From Emticicia oligotrophica DSM 17448 (GTDB lineage Bacteria > Bacteroidota > Bacteroidia > Cytophagales > Spirosomataceae): a stretch of 64,000 bases of DNA. The notes below the pieces were generated by a model that did not search any database, was not told the origin of the DNA, and saw only the letters and a list, made by a program, of their open reading frames with translations. The translations under genes were made by a program, and so were the position numbers. The stretch is from the NCBI RefSeq assembly GCF_000263195.1, contig NC_018748.1, positions 3,410,001 to 3,474,000 of the forward strand. The letters are read 5' to 3'. The stretch's first letter is position 1. Every line of letters starts with the position of its first letter. Positions 27,473 through 35,947 of this stretch are shown here, in pieces.

Positions 27473-27661
27473 TCAAATAACACCCACTTCACTGCTAAAC
27501 ATATCTAACACTTGATTTATTTTGTCTAATCTTAGAGTAGTTTTTCATTGCTTAAGTTCTCTTAAAAAGCTTAGTCAGACACCTGACTTTAGTTCAAGCT
27601 CTTCTTGCGTAAGTTTAAGACTCTTACGTTTTACTTTTACGAATTGCCCAATTTGTTGCAT
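27473..27661 (-). pseudogene. HipB-like antitoxin regulator, dead
   Basis: Translation from ATG 27661 reads MQQIGQFVKVKRKSLKLTQE, ELELKSGV-stop-LSFLRELKQ-stop-KTTLRLDKINQVLDMF. This is the HipB Xre fold (normally GLSFLRELEQGKTT...) broken by two in-frame TGA codons. It is the only trace of a hip module in this island; an intact HipBA pair lies at 40269-41848. Confidence 0.85.
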
Positions 27662-27675
27662 ATTTTTTGTACCTT

Positions 27676-27718
27676 ATCGGGTATAGATATTTTGTTCAGT
27701 AGTAGATTTATACCCGAT
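27676..27718. promoter_or_regulatory. Operator-like inverted repeat before the dead hipB gene
   Basis: ATCGGGTATA (27676-27685) and its exact complement TATACCCGAT (27709-27718) lie just upstream of the dead gene's start, where HipB-type autoregulators bind. Confidence 0.6.
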
Positions 27719-27872
27719 TGGGTATCTTCTAAAGGTTTGTAATATGAATTTTAACTTCCTAATAATCTTTATCACTATTTATTTTGAACTCAAATAGGTC
27801 TTAAATAAATTTGGATTTTTCTTAGTATTACTAAAATTGATCCTGAAAAAAAGTTCACACACATAATCAAAC

Positions 27873-30800
27873 ATGAAAAATTTACGATTACTATTTCACA
27901 TCCTTTTTTCTATATTTTTTATTGAGAATTCCTCTGCTCAATATATCACTATTGATGTTGGTACAATAAATTCATTCTGTGCTGGTACTGCTAAAGATAT
28001 TCGTATTTATGCAAGTGGTTTTTCCGCTACTACGCCTCGTTTTGCCATTATATTATCAAATTCACAAGGGCAGTTTATTGAGCCAGATACGATAGCTAAA
28101 GGAACGATTGTGCAACAAAATGTCTATCAGACTATTTCCGTTTCTATTCCTGCTAATGCGGTATATTCAACAAGCTATAAAGTAAAAGCAGCAAATGTTT
28201 CAAGCAGTGAGACGTATGTATCTATAAATACATCAACAAATAATTTAACCGCAAATCTATCTGGTAGCTTTCAAGTATCAGCCTGTTCGCCTGTTATGGC
28301 ATTACCTATAACTTATACAGGACAAGAATCAATATTTGTGGAAATAAAAGATAGTTTACGTAATCAAGTTTTATCCACTCGTGTTTATCCGCCCCCTTAC
28401 AATACATTTACTTTAAGTCATGGTATTTATAGATTGTTAAAGGTCTCAAATGGTTGTGGAAATGGTATTGTTTCAGGGATAGCTACTGTTTCTATTGTTC
28501 CTCCAATTATTTCATTAAGTATGCCCAGCGATACTGTAATTTGTAGTGGAGAGATTGTAAAAATTAATTATAATATATCGAGTAATGGGTGTACGAGGAA
28601 CCTTTATATTTCTGATGCTAGTGGAGTAAATTATAACTCAATAACACCAATAAATTATGGGAGTAGTAGCATTTTTGAGGTTAGAATTCCTGAAGATTTG
28701 CCTACTGGAGAAAACTATAAGTTTAAAATGGAAGTTATTGGGGCTTATGGAACTAATTATAAGGGTGAGGTGGAGACTACTTCAAGGCTAAGGATACAAC
28801 AAAGCCCTAAAGTTACGCTCACTAATAATTTCTCAGGAACTTTACAATTTTATGGAGTCGATAAAGCTCTTAATTTTACTTTCAGAGGATTACCACCATT
28901 CAACTTTTACTTTGATGGAAATCGCTATTTGTCTGATAATAATACTTTTACAATCAATAAGAAGTTTTATAAGTCACAAACTATTCAGTATGGTATAGTT
29001 AATGATGCTACTTCTTGTATGAATGGCTCACTGAGCAGCCAGTATGTAAATGTAGCTACAAGTACTCAGATTAATACTCTACCCGCAAATACTCCAGTTA
29101 GCTTTACATCAAGTTATAATTTTAAGAATTACTGTAAAGGTCAGCAGATGCGAGTAGCTTACAAAATTTTTGGCGAATTGCCCGTAAATACTACGTTGAA
29201 GGTTCAAATAAAAAAAACTACCAATACTGATTGGATTGATGTGACGAGTAGTGCTGGATATGAAGAAAAACAATTTATTGTCGATTTACCAAATAATTTG
29301 GAAAAGGGACAATATGTCGTGCGGGTATTACCAATAAACCCTAATATTCTAGTAACACAAGGAACAGAAAATGATGGTTCTTACTTTGCATCAAATGTCA
29401 TAAATATCATCGGAGACGTGACACCATATTTAGGGGACAGTCCTGATACAATCTATATTAGAAAAAACGATGTTGTAAAGTTTAGTGCTAATATAACGGG
29501 TGGAGCAGAAGGATACCCTTATTATTTGACCCAACAACCACTCTATACACTGAAACTAAAAAATTCGCAAAATAATATTTTATACGACTTTCAACCATTC
29601 TGGAATAATCAAAACCAAAGTACTCTGATATCTACTGATACAATTACTCGTAATACTACCTTTGAGCTGGTCAATGCTTCCAGTTTGTTTGAGTGTCCGA
29701 ATGTATCTCCGATACCCAGCAATAAAATTACCATAATTGTTGAAAATCATATCAATAACGTACGAATAAGCACTAATGGGTTGAGTGACTGGTATTCAAG
29801 TACTAATCCATGCGGTGGTTCACAAATAGATATTCCAATTTGGCTATCTGGTAATTTTAATTCCAATAATCAGGTTAAAGTTATGATGGCCAGATATAAT
29901 TCTCCTAATCTTTTATTTGAAGTGCCTTCGATTGATAATGGAAATAATACCAGAAAAATAATACTACCTATATCAGATAAACCTGAGAGTTTTTACATAA
30001 AAGCAATTGCAAGTTCGCCTTATACGCTTGGAAAGTTTAATCAAAATAGCTTATTTATCCAACCACCCGCCAAAATTAACTTATCGGGAGAGTTTTCAGT
30101 TGTGGCTGGTTCAGTAATTGGAATACCTGTTCAAGTAAATGCAATAAATAACGGATATTCAATAACCATTACCGATGGTTTCAACGATTATCCATTTAGT
30201 ATTGGTTATACATCATCACCATATACCTATATTTTAAAGCTTAAAATTCCAGCAAATACTCCACCATCTGATTTAACCTTTAAGGTGAAAAACTTTACCA
30301 CCAGTTGTGGCAATGCAATCATTGAAGGACAAACTTTAGTACATATTTTAAGTTCGCCACTGATTACAATCTCAAATCCAATAGGTGTTTGTCCTGTAAA
30401 TAGTGTACGTAATATTTCAATGGATTTTTCATCCAACTTAGTTTTTCAGGCAAATAATATCTTTAAGGCTAGACTTGTAAATAGAAGTAACAATCAGGTC
30501 ATTAACGAATATGATGCTAATTTGGTTAATGGTAAAATTGCTTTCAGCTATCCTGCGAATGGTTTAACGCCGCCCAATTATGATGTACAAATTTTATCTA
30601 CTGATCCTCAAGCAGTAAGTAACATTTATACAATAACAGAGAGCAATAATCCTTCACTAAACTTTTATGTACCATCAACCATACAAAAAGGTGGTTTGTT
30701 ATCTTTAAATTATACTCTCAGTGGTACTCCTCCTTTTTGGTTTAAGGTGCTGGAAGGGGATAACATTACTGAGTACTACACAACAACTAATACGGCTGGA

Positions 30801-32300
30801 AAGGGTATTGTGGTTGATAGAACAATGACTTTTCAAGTTTTAGAAATTAAAGATGCAAATTGTACCTTTTCAGTAATAGATGATGCAACCTATGCAGCAG
30901 TTTATTTAAGAAAAGCTGAGGTTTTTGAAAGTTTATATCCATTAGAAATAAGTACTTTGAATAAGGTAAGCTTCTGTGATAATGAGCAGATAATTGCTAA
31001 TATTAGCAAAAATAAGACTTACACAACCTATCAATTTCAACTTGCACCTTATGGTACTTCCATGTTTTTTGATTTGCCAACTACTGTTCAAGACGAGCAA
31101 TTAGTTGCTACTTTTTTGCCAAATTTGAGCAAACAAACCAGCTTTCAGCTAAGAGTCAAGGGAATTTTAGCCGATGGTAGTATTGAGTATAGTTCTGTTT
31201 ATCAATATGCAATAAAACTTAATAATTCATCAAATGCTACACTTACTGGAGGTGGGAATTATATTAAAGGTAGTGATTCTGGGGTAGATTTAGTTTTCAG
31301 ATTTACTGGTTCAGCACCTTGGAGTTTAACATATACAGATGGTATCAATTATTACAGTTTTGCAACCTCTGATTCAATAAAAGTTATTAAAAGATACGAT
31401 ACCGAAAGCAAGCAATTTTCAATAGTTTCAGTTAGAAATGGTTGTGGATATGGCACTTTTTCAGGCCAAGCGTATATAAATGTGCTAAATATTCAGACTC
31501 AAAGATTAGTTGGTTTAGAGGGTATTTGTTATGGACAAACACTTATTATTCCTTTTTCGCAAAGTGGTACGTTTGATGCCTCAAATCAGTTTAAGATACA
31601 ATTGTACAGAGACGTGCCTAATGCTTATAACATCGCTAATAACTATTTTACTTTAGATGCAACTTGGAGTGGGAACGCACTTTATGCAACAATTCCAAAT
31701 TCATTACCATTTGATACTCAAAAAAACAGTCCATACTACATACGTGTGATTTCTACACAACCTAAGCTTTTAGGAACATACGCTTTGAACTTATCAAATA
31801 CAGAAAAACAAGCTGTTTTTGTGTGGGGGAATGTCCCAACTATCTCTTTGACAGGAGGAAATACCATTTTGGCGGGGCAAACGTCAAAGTTGATAGCTAA
31901 AGTTAATGGATTTTCTAATTTTTGGTACTTTAGGATTTCGGATGGTACAACTAATTATTATTACTATCCTCAGTCATTTCCTTTTGAAGTTTCATTCTCG
32001 CCTACACAAACAACGAATTATACAATCACACAATTTTACTCTGCATGTGGTGGTGAAATAGGTTCACCAAGTTCTCAAATCATAAAGATTGGAACATGTA
32101 TTCCTGTTGAAATTGTTAATACCCCATTTATTAATACTAACGAAAGTAAATTTGCAGGTGTAAGGGTGGAAGCTGACAATGAGATAAAAATGGGGTCTAA
32201 TATAAACTATAATGCAGGAAGTAATATCCTCCTCCTTCCTGGATTTAGCGTTGATAGTGGGTCAACATTCAAAGCTGTTATAAAAGGTTGTAGTAATTGA
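27873..32300 (+). CDS. Giant secreted surface protein with repeated Ig-like units and 3-coathanger-like C-terminus
   Basis: 1475 aa with a signal peptide (MKNLRLLFHILFSIFFIENSSA-Q). The mature part is Ser/Thr/Asn-rich with alternating beta-sandwich units of about 95 and 110 residues, recurring as Gly-rich starts (SLTGGNTILAG, TLTGGGNYIKG) and Cys-containing ends (SCGNAII, GCGYGTF, ACGGEIG). The last about 65 residues (AGVRVEADNEIKMGSN, YNAGSNILLLPGFSVDSGS, ending KGCSN) resemble the C-terminal 3-coathanger / GCX-type domain of Bacteroidota surface proteins. It is probably an adhesin. It is the only intact gene of the left island and has no partner genes. Confidence 0.8.
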   Translation: MKNLRLLFHILFSIFFIENSSAQYITIDVGTINSFCAGTAKDIRIYASGFSATTPRFAIILSNSQGQFIEPDTIAKGTIVQQNVYQTISVSIPANAVYSTSYKVKAANVSSSETYVSINTSTNNLTANLSGSFQVSACSPVMALPITYTGQESIFVEIKDSLRNQVLSTRVYPPPYNTFTLSHGIYRLLKVSNGCGNGIVSGIATVSIVPPIISLSMPSDTVICSGEIVKINYNISSNGCTRNLYISDASGVNYNSITPINYGSSSIFEVRIPEDLPTGENYKFKMEVIGAYGTNYKGEVETTSRLRIQQSPKVTLTNNFSGTLQFYGVDKALNFTFRGLPPFNFYFDGNRYLSDNNTFTINKKFYKSQTIQYGIVNDATSCMNGSLSSQYVNVATSTQINTLPANTPVSFTSSYNFKNYCKGQQMRVAYKIFGELPVNTTLKVQIKKTTNTDWIDVTSSAGYEEKQFIVDLPNNLEKGQYVVRVLPINPNILVTQGTENDGSYFASNVINIIGDVTPYLGDSPDTIYIRKNDVVKFSANITGGAEGYPYYLTQQPLYTLKLKNSQNNILYDFQPFWNNQNQSTLISTDTITRNTTFELVNASSLFECPNVSPIPSNKITIIVENHINNVRISTNGLSDWYSSTNPCGGSQIDIPIWLSGNFNSNNQVKVMMARYNSPNLLFEVPSIDNGNNTRKIILPISDKPESFYIKAIASSPYTLGKFNQNSLFIQPPAKINLSGEFSVVAGSVIGIPVQVNAINNGYSITITDGFNDYPFSIGYTSSPYTYILKLKIPANTPPSDLTFKVKNFTTSCGNAIIEGQTLVHILSSPLITISNPIGVCPVNSVRNISMDFSSNLVFQANNIFKARLVNRSNNQVINEYDANLVNGKIAFSYPANGLTPPNYDVQILSTDPQAVSNIYTITESNNPSLNFYVPSTIQKGGLLSLNYTLSGTPPFWFKVLEGDNITEYYTTTNTAGKGIVVDRTMTFQVLEIKDANCTFSVIDDATYAAVYLRKAEVFESLYPLEISTLNKVSFCDNEQIIANISKNKTYTTYQFQLAPYGTSMFFDLPTTVQDEQLVATFLPNLSKQTSFQLRVKGILADGSIEYSSVYQYAIKLNNSSNATLTGGGNYIKGSDSGVDLVFRFTGSAPWSLTYTDGINYYSFATSDSIKVIKRYDTESKQFSIVSVRNGCGYGTFSGQAYINVLNIQTQRLVGLEGICYGQTLIIPFSQSGTFDASNQFKIQLYRDVPNAYNIANNYFTLDATWSGNALYATIPNSLPFDTQKNSPYYIRVISTQPKLLGTYALNLSNTEKQAVFVWGNVPTISLTGGNTILAGQTSKLIAKVNGFSNFWYFRISDGTTNYYYYPQSFPFEVSFSPTQTTNYTITQFYSACGGEIGSPSSQIIKIGTCIPVEIVNTPFINTNESKFAGVRVEADNEIKMGSNINYNAGSNILLLPGFSVDSGSTFKAVIKGCSN

Positions 32301-32511
32301 TACGAATATTTGAATGTATCTAATTTTTCAAGCCCTATAAGTTCGTAGTTCCCTTTTTAGATTTAGATATTTGCTTGTAATATGTAATGAGTTTTGTCGC
32401 AAAAGTTGTAAATATTTGCGACCACTTTGGAAGGAAACTTGGATTATTATATTTTTATCCCAAACATATCTGTAAGCATGTACTTAAGAAAGAATAGTTT
32501 CTGGTATAGAA
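32301..32511. other. Short gap after the surface protein gene
   Basis: AT-rich sequence without recognisable gene or clear hairpin between the surface protein and the dead zeta-like gene. Confidence 0.5.
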
Positions 32512-32952
32512 TTATATCTTATCTAAAATATATTTTTGAAACCAGGCTGGGATTTCTTCCGTCTGAAGATTTATCTCTGTTCCCCCAACAATTTCAGCAA
32601 TCCATATTTTGTTATCGCGTGAGTTGTCAAAAATAAAAGTTCTATCTGTGTGCTTAACTGCTTCAAACAATAACTCTAATGAACGATAATATCTTGAAAC
32701 TACCTTTTCGTTTGGAACATTATGGCCGCCAGATTTTACTCAATGCCCAATTCGTAAAAGGTTTATAAGTGGGTCTTCTGTTGCAACGTAGTATGAATAT
32801 GTACGATAACCTTCTATTTGAGCTTTTTTAGAATTTCAATCTTATCAGGAGATGACATTACAGTCTCAAATGTAAAAGACTTGCCCTCATTCAAAAGTTT
32901 ATGACGCAAGAAGTCTGTCAGAATAGCACTTAAATAAGAATCAAAACCACGG
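32512..32952 (-). pseudogene. Zeta-toxin-like kinase (COG4185-type ATPase), dead 3' part
   Basis: Hand translation gives DSYLSAILTDFLRHKLLNEG, then KSFTFETVMSSPDKIEILKK, a one-base shift in an A run, then AQIEGYRTYSYYVATEDPLI, an in-frame TGA (GH-stop-VKSGGHNVP), then KVVSRYYRSLELLFEAVKHT. These are the family's TYLYYVATEDP and RYxRS signatures. The P-loop front is missing, and the fragment abuts the integrase remnant at 32953. Confidence 0.85.
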
Positions 32953-33376
32953 TTTTGTGTAATGCTAGAAATTCAACTTCATATTGTTCAAATTCGGCAA
33001 TTCTATCCCTTAATAATTGAGCCCAATAAGCATCTTTTACATTCAATTTCTTGTTGTCCCATTTTTTGGAGTAACGTAGATTTTTGTTGAGAAATGCCTT
33101 CTTTTACCATATAGATAAACTTGAATTTGAATTAAACCCTTCTCAAGGTTTTTTTTAGTAATTTCTTTCTTTCGAAAATTAAGCTGTACGATACTTTTCT
33201 TTTGATAGCTGTTTACATTAATAATGGCATAAATCTAAGGTAGAAAAATGGAAACAAAATGAGTAGCAAAAATATGCTAAAACATACTAAAATTTGCTAT
33301 GTTTTTGGGGTAGGCTTTGAAACAAAAAAAGCACCCATTTATGAGTGCTTTTGAAAATTTTGGCGGTCTGGACGGG
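32953..33376. repeat. 424-bp direct repeat, left copy (with integrase 5' remnant)
   Basis: Nearly identical to 52815-53238, with a constant offset of 19862 and no indels; I saw two mismatches by eye. It contains the first 31 codons of the integrase (down from 33046), its upstream region, the terminator hairpin and the tRNA-Asp 3' end. The integrase is cut off at 32953. Confidence 0.95.
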
Positions 33377-33494
33377 GCTGTACAAATAATTGATTAACAG
33401 GTAGTTATGAGCGTTTTTGAGCGGGTAGCAAAAAAAGTAGCAATGGGGCTTGAATTAATTGAGTTATACCTTTTTATATTTCTTTTTATTGTTT

Positions 33495-33690
33495 CAACTA
33501 CGTAGATAAAACGATGTTATTCTTCTCGAGAATTTTATTGAGATGTTCAACTCCATAGACTTTATAATCAGTTCTTTTTTTGTATTGGTCGCCAAATGAA
33601 GATTGGGGGCTGGTCGTATTTTTTTAAGATAATTTAGCCCTTTGAAATAGTCGGGTTGTATGGTTTTGCCAGATTTGAGTTCTATGGCTT
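33495..33690 (-). pseudogene. Remnant of AAA/DUF4143 ATPase C-terminus
   Basis: The minus strand reads AIELKSGKTIQPDYFKGLNY and LKKIRPAPNLHL, then continues after a frameshift as FGDQYKKRTDYKVYGVEHLN. This is the typical end of AAA/DUF4143 proteins. Front part absent. Confidence 0.65.
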
Positions 33691-33707
33691 AGTTACTTGG
33701 GTAATCA

Positions 33708-33744
33708 TTTGTATATTTAGGAATTGGATTCCTAAATATACAAA
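33708..33744. terminator. Strong inverted repeat after brxL
   Basis: A perfect 17-bp stem (TTTGTATATTTAGGAAT) with loop TGG lies 71 bases past the brxL stop. It is the likely end of the defence operon transcript. Confidence 0.6.
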
Positions 33745-33814
33745 TTGGTTTTCAGGGCTATCATATAATTAAAAATATATAAAATAATGACATTATATCT
33801 TGCAAAAGACGTGT

Positions 33815-35833
33815 TTAACCTTCATCATAAATAAATGTCACCTCACAAGCCTTGCAAAGACGTTTTTCTTGGATATACTCATTAATATCATACCAGCCGC
33901 CAGTTTTTTGCCAAATGTCCAAACCCCTGCCCAAAACTATCTTCCAACCATTATCAATTTTAATAGAGCGGTCATGGATATTTTCATCAAATTCGTAGGT
34001 GAAAATGATTCCGATGGTTTCTAACGAATAAGTTATTTGCGAAAATGCCTCTCTTGCTCCTTCGATAAAGTCTTCATTATTGTTCGTAATCAAGTGCAGT
34101 CGAAGCTCGTTTTCTTTGTTCTTTTTTTCCGAAAGCAACTTTGCAAATTCCATAAAATTGCGTAGCTGATACGGAAGTCTAATATAAGGGTCAATGAGCG
34201 TTATTGAGTTTGCACCAGCCAAATAATCACCAAATAGATTTTCGTAAGAAATTCCTGTCTGATTATCCAAAATTATTCTTTGTCCATTGCTTAAAGTCTT
34301 AATTTTACTTTTCTCAACCTTACTATTATCGGTGTTTTCTGCTGAATTACTTAGTAAAATATCCTTTTGTTCATCATTTAAATACTCAATAACTTCAAGG
34401 GTTTCGATGCTTACTTTCTTACCAGTTTTTCGGTTTATATAACTAAAATCAACAGCTTCAAAAGTTTCGTCCATTTTTTGTAATTGTTGTTTCACTCGTT
34501 TGCGGCATTCAATGGCAAAATCAAGTAATTCTTTGGCATCGGTTTCTGCAATATTTCCATCAGGAAAAATCACTTTTGAAAGCCCAGCATAAGTTTTAAT
34601 TATTGCAGTTTTATCACGGGTAGTGATGCTATCCGAAAGTTCAAAAAACTGATTATATTCATTCGTTCGGTCTTCCTTACGTTGTTCTTTTAGAATTTCT
34701 GCCAAATAATCTACAATAAAACCATAGTCAGACGTAAACATATCGTTACACAATTTCTGGACTTCCCAACCTGGTAAATAAGCATGGATTCTATCCAAAA
34801 AGGCTGTATCATAATAATCTTTTGGAAGTGCATCAAACAAGTTGCTGTGGCGAAGCATATACGGCACACTATGGTCTGTATTGCCCACAAAAACCATCGA
34901 AGCGGAAGCACCGTAAACTTGCGTTCCTCTCGAAAACGACTTGTTTGCCATGTAGTTTTTCATGATGTCAACCAAACCACGGTCGGTTGTTTTGGTTTTA
35001 CCCGCAAATTCATCATAAGCCACTACATCCCAATAGCCGACCAAACCAATTTCGCCCGAACTATTATTGACAAATAATTTTGCTTTTGAAACCTCTCCAC
35101 CCGAAATCAACATTCCATGCGGCGATAATTCCGAAAAAATATGCGACTTCCCTGTTCCTTTTGGCCCCAATTCTATCAGATTATAGTTGTTTTCTACAAA
35201 AGGCACTAATCTGGTGAGTTGCAGTAATTTAGACCTAAACGTAAATTCATCTGGATTTAGCCCCATCGTTTGCAACAGTATGTCAATCCACTCCTCTTTT
35301 GTGAATTGCTTGCGTCCTTCTTTATATTCGTCTAAATCTCCGCTGGCAATTTGTATTGGTTTTAATGATTCTATGACCCATGGCAGGCTATCTCGTTCAT
35401 CGGTAGAAATATATGCCAAAGTAAGAATACACCAAACCCCACTCGAAAGTAGCTTCTGGTGTTCTCTGATAATGTCATCGGCGATTGGCACTTTTGAAAG
35501 CCCTAAATTGGCAAATGTTGCCTCATATTGGTCTTTTCGGTCATTGAGCCTGACCGATACTTTATCAATGATTCGGTGAGAACCCTTTTCACGTACAGTC
35601 GATTTGATTATTTGAGCTTCATCTCGATGAACAAAGTGTTTGGCCAGAATACTTTTTACCGTTTCTACGCCTTGTGTGATTGTTTCTTCATCATCGGTTG
35701 CACAATACTGCCCCAAAAGGTATTCTAATACATAAATTGGTACTATGGCATCACCTTTTACCAATTTTGTTAGGTCTTTTCTAACAACTTTACCACCAAA
35801 AAACTCATTTAGTTTTTTATCTAATATTTTCAT
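33815..35833 (-). CDS. brxL: BREX protein BrxL, variant with MIT-C/PLD-like C-terminus
   Basis: About 672 aa from ATG 35833 (MKILDKKLNEFFGGKVVRKD); an ATG three codons earlier is possible. The N-terminal part (about 1-190, VPIYVLEYLLGQYCATDDE) and AAA+ core are typical BrxL, with Walker A GPKGTGKS about 223-230 and Walker B VVAYDEF about 270. From about residue 510 the sequence does not look like the Lon-protease domain. It reads ISYENLFGDYLAG, DPYIRLPYQLRNFMEF, HDRSIKIDNGW and KIVLGRGLDIWQK, which resembles the PLD-like MITD1 C-terminal domain. BrxL binds DNA in BREX type 1 defence. It is the last gene of the partial operon, 115 bases after pglZ. Confidence 0.88.
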   Translation of the reverse strand: MKILDKKLNEFFGGKVVRKDLTKLVKGDAIVPIYVLEYLLGQYCATDDEETITQGVETVKSILAKHFVHRDEAQIIKSTVREKGSHRIIDKVSVRLNDRKDQYEATFANLGLSKVPIADDIIREHQKLLSSGVWCILTLAYISTDERDSLPWVIESLKPIQIASGDLDEYKEGRKQFTKEEWIDILLQTMGLNPDEFTFRSKLLQLTRLVPFVENNYNLIELGPKGTGKSHIFSELSPHGMLISGGEVSKAKLFVNNSSGEIGLVGYWDVVAYDEFAGKTKTTDRGLVDIMKNYMANKSFSRGTQVYGASASMVFVGNTDHSVPYMLRHSNLFDALPKDYYDTAFLDRIHAYLPGWEVQKLCNDMFTSDYGFIVDYLAEILKEQRKEDRTNEYNQFFELSDSITTRDKTAIIKTYAGLSKVIFPDGNIAETDAKELLDFAIECRKRVKQQLQKMDETFEAVDFSYINRKTGKKVSIETLEVIEYLNDEQKDILLSNSAENTDNSKVEKSKIKTLSNGQRIILDNQTGISYENLFGDYLAGANSITLIDPYIRLPYQLRNFMEFAKLLSEKKNKENELRLHLITNNNEDFIEGAREAFSQITYSLETIGIIFTYEFDENIHDRSIKIDNGWKIVLGRGLDIWQKTGGWYDINEYIQEKRLCKACEVTFIYDEG

Positions 35834-35947
35834 TTTGAGCATTAAAATAAAGTTCTTCTACTGTCAAGTAATTTGAAGCTAATTGCTTGGTAAGTTTATT
35901 TATCATAACCAGTCAACCAATCACAAATTTCCAGTAATCACTCTCAA

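Larger units (their letters stand above)
27350..33373. mobile_element. Older, decayed island at tRNA-Asp (left unit)
   Basis: It is bounded by the 13-bp tRNA-Asp 3' end TGGCGGTCTGGAC at 27350-27362 and 33361-33373; identity extends to 26 bp including the upstream side. The first 110 bases after each boundary also resemble each other (for example GGGTAGCAAAAAAAGTAGCA in both). Contents: dead hipB-like gene, intact 1475-aa surface protein gene, dead zeta-kinase-like gene, and the 5' remnant of an integrase. All ends and remnants fit a former integrative element. Confidence 0.8.
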
